DNA of 64,000 nt from Grifola frondosa (Eukaryota; Basidiomycota; Agaricomycetes; Polyporales; Grifolaceae), in the NCBI GenBank assembly GCA_001683735.1, contig LUGG01000003.1:620001-684000 (forward strand), in the 5' to 3' direction. The notes beneath the pieces were generated by a model. It was not told where the DNA came from. It ran no database searches and saw only the letters and a program-made list of their open reading frames with translations. Shown piece by piece: positions 35,227-46,545 of this stretch (the first letter of the stretch is position 1; every line of letters starts with the position of its first letter). The translations under genes were made by a program, and so were the position numbers.

Positions 35227-35857
35227 GGCGGCTTGAGGGGAGTAAATGAACACAGTCTCTGCTCGTCAGCATGTTATAAAGAGAATTTGATCGGTGCGCA
35301 CCGGGCCCTCACATATGATGGGCAGTTCGAATTTGTTATAGTTTCCTGCACAAACCTTGTACGAGTAAACGCCGGCAATGCCTCGCAATCATAACACAGA
35401 TTCATCTGCGCATATACGTATATGACTCGGACCCACAAATTTGATGCAAGGCTGCAGCTGCAACGATAGTGGTCAGCAAACCCAAGTCCATTGTGTAGGA
35501 ATAACGTGAATGTGGTTCGGACAGGATCCTTCCAACCTGAAGTCTCATACGACAAGTGACAGGCTCACAGGAACAGATGTTCACATGTTGCGGGAATAAC
35601 GTGGACACCGCTTATGCGGTACCGTCAAGTTCGGGATCACAGTCATGAGCGTTACGGCTGTGCAGCACAATGCAACAATTGAAACAAAATGATCAAAGTG
35701 TAGTGGCAAAGGATCGCAGCGCGTAACAACCTTCTGATATGTGACACTCCAAATACTACCAAGTTAAATCTTGGGAAACAGTTATCATTGTGGTCACGCC
35801 TATACTCTCGAAGGAAACCTTACAATCTCATGACGAAAATTCGTACTTAGTATTCCT
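35227..35857. other. Intergenic, no supported gene
   Basis: Between the protease promoter and the 3' end of the third aryl-alcohol dehydrogenase. Minus-strand frames at 35274-35608 have no recognisable content. Confidence 0.45.
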
Positions 35858-37794
35858 CTACTGTGCAGGACGAATCGCCTGCTGGGCTGGCCACTTGTCG
35901 AAATTGCCCGCCGAAGAGAATAGCACGTTGTACGAGGAGCCATTGCCCTACGACGGACACGTCAGCCAACGTTTCGCATCACGGTAACATCTGCACTCAC
36001 GATCATGCCGTGTGGGAACCCAGGGTTGAACGGCAGCGCGCTCTCGAGGTACTTGACTTGCTCCGGAGACAGTGCAATGTCCAGAGCATCGATATTGCCC
36101 TGCAGATGCTCGACCTTGCGCCCGCCAACGATGGGGAACACGTACGGCGTCTTCTGCATCACGTACGCGATCGCGACCGCCTGAATGCTCTTCGCGCCGA
36201 CGTCCGCAGCAACCTTCTCGAGCGCCTTACATACCTTGCGCTCGTCCTCCGTGCGCTCCCAATCGTCCCTGCTGAGCATGCGACCTGAGCGAGTGCAGGT
36301 GAGTGACGCGACGCGCGAAGATGATAAAAGCGCGCACTAACCCTTCTCGCCGGTCTCCCGCCGCTTCTGCTCCTCTGCGTCTGTCCGGATCCTGCCCCCA
36401 GCAAGGACATTCCACGGAGCGAGAGCTAGACCTAAAACATCATATATGAGCGAATGCGTCGTCCTTAGGACGAGAAGTGCGCACCTTCGGCCTTGGCCAT
36501 GGGAATGATATCGCGCTCAAAGTCGCGCTGCAGGATGCTCCACGCGCCCTGGTAGATCACGAACGGCGTCTTGCCCGCCATCCGCGCGTAGGTGTTTGCT
36601 TTTGAGACGACCCAGGCCGGAGTGTCGGATATGCCCTGTGCGACGACTTCAGTTTTATGCAAAGCTGTCTGACAAGAGGCGGAGCACGCACGAGGTAGAG
36701 GACCTTTCCCGCAGCGACGAGGTGATGCAGGCCGTTCATCACTTCCTCGACGCTGGTGGCATAGTCCCACTGCGAAAACGTCAGTGATTCGTCGGAATGT
36801 GATGCATGGCGGACGCACCCAGTGGACATAGAGGATATCGATGTACGAGGTGCGCAGCTTTTTGAGGGAGGCCTCGACTGAGATATGAAGAGCCTTCATG
36901 TTGTTGCCAGTGTAGTGTGTCTTCTGCCCAATGTTGGTCGCGGCACGCTTGTAGTTCGTCGTATACTAGACACATAAAGCGGGAACGGTCAGCATCTGCG
37001 CGTGAAAATCCATGGAGACAAGTCATGGAACGCGTTATTGCTCGCTTGTGACCACCAAGCGAGGCAAAAATCTACGATCGCAAGATTCGCAGGAGAAGCC
37101 TGTACGGTGGCTGAGATAGAAATCACGCCAGACACCTGTTGATAGAGAAGTCACGGCGCGAGATGGCACGGATTACTACTTCTTGTGAGCATTTGGCACT
37201 GCCCAAAATCGAGGCTCTACGACGCGTCACGGAGAGAGAAACATAGGAACAGCTAACGCCGAAAACCACTACTGCGTTGGTTAATAGCTCATTATTCCCC
37301 TAAGAATTGCTACCCTCAAAGGAATTGCTGCAGATCAGGCCGTAGCGGGTACGCCGTGCTACGCGATAACTACCAGGCTATGTCGTTTGTAGACAGGACA
37401 AGGAGACATCTAGCGATCGAGCGACCATGGGGGAAGCGGCACCGAGCGGCGCAGGAAACTCGCGCCGAAAACACGCAACTCACCTTTGTAGCGACAACGA
37501 GCTGGTCGCGAATGCCGCGTGCCTCCATCCATTCCCCGATGAACATCTCGGAGGTTCCCTCTTGGTAATTGTTGGCGGTATCGATGAAATTGCCCCCGGC
37601 CTCGTAGTACGCGTCGAGCAGTTTAAAGCTGCTTTCCTTGTCCATGGAGCCCATGCCGATCGAGGCCCACTGGTCGCCGATGCTCATGGCGCCGAGGCAG
37701 ATGGGCGAGACGTGCACACCGGCGAGAGGGAGAGCTGGCGGTAGCGGCCAAGCTTGGTGGCCGGCGGGGGAGGTTGGACCCAGAATTTAGACAT
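35858..37794 (-). CDS. Aryl-alcohol dehydrogenase, copy 3 (single frame break, long first intron)
   Basis: Begins [20 protein letters not shown] at 37794 and ends [14 protein letters not shown] at 35858. The tetrad residues are kept ([20 protein letters not shown]). One base is missing near 37735, just after RYRQLS, compared with copies 1 and 2. The first intron runs 37493-36966, 528 nt, against 53-63 nt in the other copies. An extra intron splits the exon after RRETGEKG (about 36346-36288), where copies 1 and 2 are continuous. The remaining introns match. Same predicted reaction as copies 1 and 2; it faces away from them, about 20 kb off. Confidence 0.87.
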
Positions 37795-39032
37795 GGCTGA
37801 CTTGGGAGGAATGCGAAAGGAGGATGGGATGGGATGGGATGAGGTGGGTGGAGGATTCACCGTATTTATACCCGCAGTCTCAGGGACTATGGTGCTTACT
37901 CAGTAACGCAGAGAGCCTGCGAAATCCGTATCGCAATCTTTCTAATCACACGAACGTTCACCGCAGAACGTCGCCCCATGCGAGCCGCTCGACGTCACTC
38001 GCTCAGTCAATCAGCATCGAGCACGACGACACAGAGGGCTCTTCTACGGCAATTAAGATACTGCATTCTCTCGACATCTGAAGTGAAATGTTTAGATGGA
38101 ACTTTGTTTGCGAGACGGGAGTTGTCGACGGACGAAAGGTCAGGCAGAAGCCGCATCCGTTCCACAAGTTCCCTAGTCAAGACTGCTGACCAACGTCACG
38201 AGAGTCTGCCGTATCCCAGCATGGTCGACGCAAGCTATCGGCAGACCGAAGAATATGATGATTAAAGCTCAGAGTACTCATAATCAGCTAGCACGGAGGG
38301 AGGCTGATAAAAAAGAATAATAAATTCATTCAGAATAATTACATATGTATTTTCAAAAACGGTCAATATGTTAATCAACAATAAACAATAGGATAAGGTA
38401 TCTCTCCGGAGTTCACAATCGCGGTACTTATATAGCAATTTTGAAAACACACTTACTGCTCATCATCCACTCACCGACATCCGCTGCAGGTCGTTACATT
38501 GATGTACGGATGGGTCTATCTACTACGAAGAAAGCGTCTTGGATTGCAGCTCTTTGTTAGAAACCCCTCTCGCGGGGTCTGGCTCGTATATGCCATTTGT
38601 CCGCCGACATCCATCACTTGGGCTGTGCTTTGCGGCCTCTCGCGCGGGGTTAAGTTAGCCTACGTGAGACGCGGCAAATCTGCAACCCTTACGTGATCTT
38701 CCCAACGGTAAATTACCCTGTGATCAAACTTTCTTCTCGCGTTGTAGTCCAGCGTATGCCCGGGCCCCGATATCGACGGATATCAGTTTATTGCCCTTGT
38801 AGCACCCGCGACGACCTAATTCACTTGTCGTCAATGTTAATCTGAGGTAGCGTGCCCTGGGACTTCGTTGGAATGACTTCAACTCAATGGATGATCAGCA
38901 CAGATCATTTACGCTGTCCTATCAACAGACTATGAATGACATATTGATTCGGTGGCGAAACGCAGTTCTGACACATCATGAGTCGACATAATATTTAAAG
39001 GAGAGTTACTCCCGACACATTTCAGGCAACGT
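37795..39032. other. Intergenic: divergent promoters
   Basis: The left part is the promoter of aryl-alcohol dehydrogenase copy 3, with a GGGAT repeat tract at about 37823-37840. The right part leads to the acyl-CoA oxidase. Nothing else is supported. Confidence 0.45.
37863..37906 (-). promoter_or_regulatory. bZIP-like palindrome and TATA box of aryl-alcohol dehydrogenase copy 3
   Basis: On the minus strand TTACTGAGTAA (37906-37896) precedes TATAAATA (37870-37863). Order and spacing match copies 1 and 2. Confidence 0.55.
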
Positions 39033-40899
39033 ATGGCGCACCCCACTCCCATATCCAATCATCCATTGTATCGGCTTCGCGCTGAATTCCTCACCAACGA
39101 TGAGCGTGTCGCTCTCGCATATCAGCGAGCAAAGCTAGTGCTCGACACATACAGTGAGTCCACACAAACATCGCTCCATTGCTCCTCTGTTCACATATTT
39201 TTCTCCGAGCAGAGCTGTGTGCAGAAGATATTCTGCACTGCAGCCCCAAGTATTGGGCCATGCAGAGCGATCCTGCCATGCCACTCGACGGCGCATGCTT
39301 TACCATCATCTCGGCACACGTCGGACTCACTATTGGAACTCTGGCCCGCCATGCGCAGAGTCGACCTGACCTGCTGCCACTGCTTCACCGCCTCCTCGCT
39401 TTCGACACCGTCGGCTTATACCTGCTTAGTGAACGTGGACACGGCTTAGATTCGTTCAATATCGAGACCACCGCCACGAAGACAGAGACTGGATTCATCC
39501 TTAATACTCCTCGTGAAGAAGCCGCCAAGTAAGTCTCTATTGACGTGGACCAAGACAAAGATATCTAATTAAACCAACCATTCCTCCCATTTGTATCAGA
39601 ATGATGCCAGCGACGACTCCCCTTTTCGGCATTCCCAAAGTTGCCCTCGTCATGGCTCGTCTCATCGTCGACGGCACAGATCGCGGCCCACGCTTCTTCA
39701 TCGTCCCTATCTGCGATAAGAAAGAAATGTGCCGCGGTGTCACATCAACCCGCCTTCCACGGCTGAGCGGCACATCTCCACTCGATTTCGCCATCACCAA
39801 TTTCCACAACGTCCATCTTCCACCCAGCGCGCTACTGTACGAGCCTCGCTGCTCCGAAGGATCCCCTCGGCGCCTGGTGGGAAGAAGTGTGGCGGATCCC
39901 CATTGGAAGCGGTGCGGCGCTCCGCTTGTGCAGGCAATCAAACATGCGGCGTACATGAGGGCGCTACTCGCTCATCCGCCACATCACCGGGAAGGACTCT
40001 GCGCGCGTTCCTATTATCACCTTCAGGACGCAACAGTGGCCTGTACTTCAGGCCATCGCGGTTGCGATGGTGCTGGACTCGTGGTATTCGCAAGTCATCC
40101 AGCACACCGTGGACGTGTCGACTGAGCCTCAAGTCCGCCATGGGCTCTCTGTTGTTGTGAAGACGACGGTGTGCCGCCAGTTCTTGACTTGCATCCGTGA
40201 CTTGCTGAGAGATGGAGCCCAAGGTGAGTGCGCTGACCTAACTTCCTGAGATGCGACTGACCACCTCCGCAGAAATTTTGACCACAACTTCCTCGCTCGT
40301 ATTGAGGCAGACGGACGCGGCATCATCATTGCCGAAGGCGACGTCGCCACACTCTGCATTCGCCTCTTCGGCGAACTCCTTCTCGGCCGCTACGCCCTCC
40401 CTCCGCCCGCCCTCGCCGAATCCCTGCTCGCTCGACACGCATCCTCCGTCTTCGAGCACAATGCAGGCCTCCTCCCGCACCCTTCCCGGCGGACACCGCG
40501 GTGCCTCCGCAAATGCCCTCGTCACCCCCCAGGCCGAATCCGCCATCCAAGCCCTCGGCCACGCATACGCATATGCTGCCGCCGCACGCGCAGGATCCCC
40601 CAGCCCTTGCTTGACCTCTACGAGTGCGTCGCCATCCGCACAGACCCTGCGTGGTACTCTGAGCGTGCCGGCCTGGACAGCTCCGCACAGCGTGCGCCAA
40701 GCTCGTGCGGTCACTTGCGCGTTGCCCCATCTGCAGGAGTACCTTGATGCGTTGGACTTAAGGAGCACGTCACGGCTCCCATCGTCGAAGACCACGTTTG
40801 GAAGGCTGGCTTGAGAAGGCTACAACGTATCATGGCACGGCGGATCTGGAGAGCGTGGGTTCTGATGGAGCTGCGTCGAAGGCTTCTGCCAGGCTGTGA
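39033..40899 (+). CDS. Acyl-CoA oxidase-like protein, copy A (frame-interrupted)
   Basis: Starts MAHPTPISNHPLYRLRAEFL. Blocks: ELCAEDILHCSPKYWAMQSD, AMPLDGACFTIISAH, GLYLLSERGHGLDSFNIET, TKTETGFILNTPREEAAK, TPLFGIPKVALVMARLIVDG, DFAITNFHNVHLPPSALL, then, after frame shifts, AIKHAAYIGGRYS-type sequence, ITFRTQQWPVLQAIAVAMVL, HNFLARIEADGRGIIIAEGD and LFGELLLGRYALPPPALAES. The end is ASKASARL; Ala-Arg-Leu fits a peroxisomal PTS1 signal. The family oxidises acyl-CoA to enoyl-CoA and yields H2O2. Breaks occur near 39838 and in the last exon beyond 40470. An inverted second copy lies at 48944-50867. Confidence 0.78.
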
Positions 40900-41639
40900 G
40901 GTAACGTGATCAATGTTCGGCTCCCGACATGTGCAACTGACTCCGACTCCTTTTACAGTCCGTGGATTTCGAACCTTGAGTGTTGAATGAGGTTTGCGGT
41001 GCAACAACTTCCCTTGATTTGATTCGCGATTTTGAATGTCGTGCTATGCTATGTATGATTCGATGGTCGATACGGAGACTTAAAATACCGTGAGCGATGA
41101 CCAGAATGGGTGGCGTTGATAATCAAACCGCTCATGTCATACGTGATCTATCATTTGATTTCATGCCAGAGGGCACTGAAAGATTAGTGATCTCGTACGT
41201 CGCTATGAACCACCACAGAAAAATCGCAAGCTACGCTATAACCACTAATTCTGATACAAGGTATAAAAAACGAAAGAATATATGGTGCGGAAATTTCGAG
41301 AACGGCCTATTCTTCCTCTGCAAGTTTATCGACAGAAATCCGTCCAGGACGAGACGTGATGGAGCATTCGAACGGCTCTGCGCTACTGGCATGCGACATC
41401 AAGGTCCATAGTCAGTCAGGCATCGTGTCCCTATCAAAGGAGACTTGGCAGTAATCTCGCTCTATGAGCGGATCCTGAATGTGCGTACTATATGCTTCAT
41501 TTTGGGCAGTCCTGCCTATGTCTGCATACCACGGATTCTGAAATTTAATCATACATCCACGTGCAATGGCATATGGCCAAGCGGTGCGAAGGACGTATGG
41601 CCGCCATGGAGATCTCAGGATCGAGTGGCGACGCTTCGC
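40900..41639. other. Intergenic, no supported gene
   Basis: Between acyl-CoA oxidase copy A and its remnant. The open frame at 41097-41411 has no recognisable content. Confidence 0.4.
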
Positions 41640-41985
41640 GGCCGTGGCGGTGTTCAGATTTGTGACTCCGCGCGCTGAAGATACCGCCACAAAGACACGA
41701 AATGGATTCATCCTTTACACTCCTCATAAAAAGCTGCCAGGCAAGTCTCTATCGACAGGGATCGAGGCAGAGATGTATAGCTGAACCAACCGTTCTCATT
41801 TGTATCAGAATGATGCCAGCGACGACGCCCTTTTTGGCATTTCCAATAACTCGCTCGTCGTCGACGGCACGTCGGCATTCGATTTCGCCGTCGCCAAATT
41901 ACACAATGTCCACCTCTCCCCGAGTGCACTCCTCGCACGAGCCTCCCTGCATCCGAGAATCCCCTACAGTGATACCAAATAATCC
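41640..41985 (+). pseudogene. Internal remnant of an acyl-CoA oxidase gene
   Basis: Contains TKTRNGFILYTPHK, then after an intron-like stretch MMPATTPFLAF, and FDFAVAKLHNVHLSPSALL. These match three consecutive blocks of copies A and B, but the segment that lies between the second and third in the full genes is deleted and both ends are missing. It is a truncated third copy, 0.7 kb downstream of copy A. Confidence 0.7.
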
Positions 41986-42263
41986 AGCGACCTCTTTCTC
42001 ATCTGGATAGTTAAGAAATTGATTTCCATCATAACCAGGAATACACAGACATATTTTTTGTTCTGATCCGGTACTCTCGGTTTTTTGTCGCCAGTGTCCC
42101 TTGTACCGGTGTGCCGTCAACTGCGCCTGATTGACACCTGGATCCGTCTATCGGAGAAAGCGCGCTATGGATCTATGATGAAAGCTTCATGTCAAATTGC
42201 CGTATAAAAGTCAATCAAGAGCACAGTGAACGAGCAACATACACCTCCCCAGTGTTGCCAGCC

Positions 42264-43099
42264 ATGGATCTCGCATACCCCTTGCTCAAAGTCCCTTCCT
42301 CCTCTCCGTAGGCTACCTCATCTATCTATGTCCTGCGTTCTCCACTCCGTACCACACGCACTCTGACACCTTCGACAGGCCGGCACATCGCCGCAGGTCT
42401 CCAAAGAGCGCGAAGAAGCCAAATTTATCGGCTTGAGCAGAAGGTAGCAGGACCGTCATCACGGCGGTCACCCCCATCATCCAGGTCACGCTTTCCCTCT
42501 AACCCGCCTCACTAATGCTGCTAAACATACCTTTCCGCATTGCAGTTCTAATCACCCTCAGCTGCCTCGCCGAGTCCGCCGTCATTCTCGCGCACAACTA
42601 CCCCGCACACCCGCTCGCACAGCTGGTACTCGACATGCCAAGCCACTCCGCCTCTGCCACCGGCGTGCGCATCACGCCCGCATTCCTCGCTGGCTGGGGC
42701 CTCTTCGCCACCGGCACCCTGATCCGCCTCGCGTGCTACCGCTACCTCGGTCGCTTCTTCACCTTCAAGCTCGCCGTACGCGACGAGCACCGCCTCATCA
42801 CAAGCGGCCCGTATGCCGTCGTCCGCCACCCCGCGTACACCGGCACGATCATGCTCATGATGGGCATCGCTGTATTCCAGCTCGGCCCTGGCTCGTGGTG
42901 GAGGGAGTGCATGGGTCTCTGGGACTCTGTCCTGGGGAAGGCGTTCACTGCCGTTTGGATGGGCGTCCTCGGTGCTATTCCGATCAGCGTGTTCTTGCGG
43001 ACGGGCGTGGAGGACAAGGTTCTACGGAACGAATTCAAGACGGAGTGGGATGTGTGGGCGAAGAATACGCCGTACAAGCTTATCCCGGGTATTTATTGA
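42264..43099 (+). CDS. Isoprenylcysteine methyltransferase-like membrane protein, copy A
   Basis: The start MDLAYPLLK lies at 42264, then a first exon up to about 42484 and a second exon from about 42547 to 43099. The second exon reads RITPAFLAGWGLFATGTLIR, YLGRFFTFKLAVRDEHRLI, then TSGPYAVVRHPAYTGTIMLM, the ICMT/PEMT signature, GPGSWWRECMGLWDS and the end WAKNTPYKLIPGIY. Several membrane helices are evident. By family it would transfer a methyl group from S-adenosylmethionine in the ER, either to prenylated cysteine or to another acceptor. One base is missing near 42291-42297 compared with copy B, breaking the first exon. An inverted paralogue lies at 56292-57136. Confidence 0.8.
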
Positions 43100-43340
43100 T
43101 CTCGAGTCTTCGACATGTACGGCTGCGTTCTCGCAGATTCGCGTGCATGATGTCATTTAGATGATATGTACAGCCTTCTTCGAATAGTTTATTGTCCTGC
43201 ATGGTGGCAATTTGTCCGCTTCCGCGGCGGGATCCGCATTTTACTACACTAGACCTTGCTCTTCAAATACTCTCTATATCAAAATTAGAAGATGTACATA
43301 CCTACAATATCCACACGGATTGCCCGCAGAGCAGTAAATA

Positions 43341-43641
43341 TTATAGTTTAGCCTTCGGAGCCACCTTCGCCACATTGTCCTCCCGCAGAATATTTGCGGC
43401 GTTCACCATGTGCCCAACAACCTCCTTCGCAGGGATTACCTCGTGGATCGGCACTGAGACTCTGCCAATGAGGAACGTCCGCACCTCGAGCGCCTTCTCG
43501 GGGCATTTCTTCATGTCTTCCTCGTATATAAGGAAGAATGCCCTTTGATATCAGCTCCTTGGTCTCTGCCTGCCGACTGTCGTTCCTATACCAAGAAGTC
43601 AAAATGTGGAGAGGGGGAAATCCGCAGAAAGACAGCAAGAT
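43341..43641 (-). CDS. Unidentified small protein (C-terminal part)
   Basis: The minus strand reads AFFLIYEEDMKKCPEKALEV, then RTFLIGRVSVPIHEVIPAKE, VVGHMVNAANILREDNVAKV and APKAKL, then TAA (43343-43341). An upstream stretch RQAETKELISKG near 43575-43610 seems to be the previous part in another frame. The composition and lack of stops look coding, but I do not recognise the family and cannot fix the 5' end. It sits between the methyltransferase-like gene and the 7-TM gene and has no counterpart in their inverted copy. Confidence 0.45.
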
Positions 43642-43707
43642 CACATAATATCACACGATAGTCACAGCTAGTAATATATCACCTCCGCCTACGACAAAAA
43701 TACCAAT

Positions 43708-44911
43708 TCAAGAATTTCTGCCGTAGTCGACTGCGTGGGATACGTCCGCATCCACACTGATACCGTCTGTGAGCTTCGGAATCGAGCCTGGTGCGGATGC
43801 TTGAGTCTTCATCAGCTGCAGGGGGATCGAGCCCTGCGCAGTAGCTCTAAGGCTCGAAACCTGCAGAAACGTCATCGTATCCGTCGCTGTCCCTTTGTCT
43901 ACATGGATAATGACGAGGTTAAACACAATTCCGATAATTTGCACAGCCTTGCCGCGGAAGTGGTCGGTGCAAGATTCTCCGAGGAACACGAGCCACAGCG
44001 GACTTACGTTATCGGAAATCCCGTACTGCGCGTTATTGCTCGCAATATATGTGCCGGCAAACACGATTGCGGAGAGCGTGTAGAGGAGCCCGGATTCTAC
44101 GACGAGGCGCATCATGGTCTCGAGCCGGGTGCCACTGCTGGAGTGTGAACCACTGTTCGCGATGAAGCGCACTGTCTGCTTGCTGACTCTCCAGATGCGG
44201 TACACGATCATCGCTGGCACGGGAGTCAGCAAATGTGGGCTCTGCGGTGCAGCAAAAACTATGACGTACTGGTGGTCAGGATGTTCAGCGCGAACGTGAG
44301 CTCAAGGGTGCAGTTTATTAATAGCACCAAGCGGGACGCATTCAGGAATGCATCGGTGTCGAGCGTGGTGAAGATGATGATGATGATGATGGCGCCGCAG
44401 ACAGTTCCTCTCGCCCAAAGCAAAGCAGAAGGAAACGCGATCCACCACTTGCGACCGTAGACTATGTAGCAGCGGTAGACTTGTTCATATCTAAGTTGGA
44501 TGACGTGGTAGAGGCAGATAGTCGATTACGCACCAGCATACCATCGCCGATACAGGTCTGCGCGATGTAGTCTGCAGTCTGCGTAGGTATTGGATGAGCG
44601 AGCGGCTGCATGTGGCGAGATGATGGAGATATCGCTACCTTCATGACGTTAACCCAATACGAGATGTCTGCGAACTCCGCCTGCACACCTCCGGACCCAG
44701 TGAACCAGACAAAAAGCATCGAGGTTGTGTCGCAATCCGAATGCAGCATCGATGGTGGCGAAGACGGCCATCAGGAGAGCGACGACGAGCATAGACCAAT
44801 TGATCGTTGTCTTCCCTCCATGTCTCGTCCAGAGGAGCACGCAGAGCACATACCTAGAGTCACGAGATAGACCACAATCTGAGCTTCATCTATGGGGAAC
44901 TCGTCCGTCAT
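43708..44911 (-). CDS. Uncharacterised multi-span (7-TM-type) membrane protein, copy A
   Basis: Begins MTDEFPIDEAQIVVYLVTLG and continues LLWTRHGGKTTINWSM, VALLMAVFATIDAAFGLRHN, FADISYWVNV and, in later exons, YRIWRVSKQTVRFIANS, VVESGLLY, ASNNAQYGISD and VQIIGIVFNLVIIHVD. These blocks mark a large agaricomycete family of seven-helix membrane proteins of unknown function. Breaks: near 44845, and an extra base in the A-run 44711-44715, where copy B has the expected number. The C-terminal tail is cytoplasmic and Ser/Thr-rich. An inverted, truncated copy lies at 55098-56036. Confidence 0.7.
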
Positions 44912-45329
44912 TGGCTGTGGGATGCAAGAAAGAAGGTTTGGATGGAGAAGGGATGTCATCACAAAGCGACATTGGTGTGCAAGATATATGGTCCGCGTCA
45001 ATACAAATGGTGGTGTCATGTCTCTCGCAATTGAGACAGAGGAAGCGCTGGTCCGCAACCCTACATTCGACATGGGTTCAAGCAGCTCGATAAACCTGTA
45101 AAAATGACAATTACTTAGATGATCAGTCTGCGATAATCAACGGGCTATCGCGGCGATAGTACCTCTTTCCCCCTTGAAGTTCAGGAAAGCTTGAAGCTGA
45201 AGGCCTGACGCCTCATACAGCTCACGGGATACCTATTGACGCGCTGACTAGAGCATGCGTGACCACCCAACTCGCTTCCGTTGGATGCCTTCTCTGCGCC
45301 GACCATCTATATGATTCCATTATAGGACC

Positions 45330-46120
45330 AATTCGGGAAAGATAGTGGAATGACGTACAGTGACGGGTATATTAAGTAGTAGCACAACCGAGTACAATGA
45401 GGTACAACTGCATTGTACAATTCCATTCTCAACAACTTCTATAGAAAGAAAAAATTCTCTCAGAATCGGAATAGTTCTATCAACCGCTGCTGCGCAGGGC
45501 TCAACGCTGGGGAGATGATCAATCCTGATAAGTTCACGCCGGGTTGGCATCACATTCGACAGGTGATAGAAGCATCCTTATCTAGTCATACAGTCATACA
45601 CACATTGAAATGTGCGTAATGTGCATGGGCATACACCACAGAGAACACAGCACGGGGTATCTCTGGTGATCCTGGTAGACTTTCTCATCATGTCAATGTT
45701 CGGTTCCCAAACGGGGTATCCACAGGCCCACTCACTCTCCTGTCAGCATCATATTACCGCTGGGACCAATAAACCATTTCCATCCACGACTGTCCACTCT
45801 GCACACTCCGAAAAGCATCCCCCGCGAGACAGGCGTATCAGCTAGCCGTGCCACAGCGAAACTGAGGTCCAGAAAATGGGTCTGGTGAAATAGCGCACAT
45901 GTATCGCCTTTGTCTTCTCTTTCCAGCGTTCCGATTTCGCATCATCGGATCCAGGTTCCATCCAGCCTATATAATCCCTGTATACATGCCTGTATGCAAT
46001 TCATTCGAACGGCCAGGTTCCATACGAAGACGGTGACCTACTCAACATGCCGCTGGCAGCGAGGCTGAGCGTGAGGAACAAATTGCCTGAGATTCAAGCC
46101 GGGTGCAAAAGTAGGGTAAC
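45330..46120. repeat. Long inverted repeat, left arm
   Basis: The reverse complement recurs at about 51250-51985 as a diverged copy. Anchors include GGAATGACGTACAG near 45350 (right arm near 51955), TATCTAGTCATACA near 45580 (51745), TCCAGCGTTC near 45920 (51405) and AAGCCGGGTGCAAAA near 46095 (51290). It holds no recognisable gene. The two arms enclose the P450 and acyl-CoA oxidase copy B. Confidence 0.7.
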
Positions 46121-46545
46121 AATCTGTCGCATGCTCTTCAGCTCGCTGCACGCTTAGACCACGCACAAGTTGAGGTAAATCAGATTGAGAGTTCAACATA
46201 CAACATTTTTTTATGTATCAGGCGTACATGTGCAGTAACAGATGAATTTTACTCCCAGATTGGAAACCCGACGAATCTCAGTGATCGATCGATCTGTCAC
46301 CGAACGCAATGTTTTTGTAATGAGAAGTGAGAAAACATTATAAGTATCGTTTATGCCTCTCGTTCCTTCATATTATCCTGTGTACATAAAGATATACAGC
46401 GTTATCCTCCGTGCTTCGCGATGGCATTTATTTGATCTGGCATGATCACTGCTGTGCTATGCCGTGATTGTTTCCTTCTTTATCTTCTTATATCCACCTC
46501 TGTTCACAGTTTGCGAGTTCCCATACTAACTGTCCTGCGTCCTAC

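Noticed and set aside
36966..37493. Long first intron of aryl-alcohol dehydrogenase copy 3 as a complete inserted transposon
   Set aside because: I found no inverted or direct terminal repeats and no target duplication inside it; left as an unexplained long intron.
40238..40795. Minus-strand open frames of 134-185 codons, Gly- and Arg-rich
   Set aside because: They are antisense to the last exon of acyl-CoA oxidase copy A and have counterparts opposite copy B; composition artefact.
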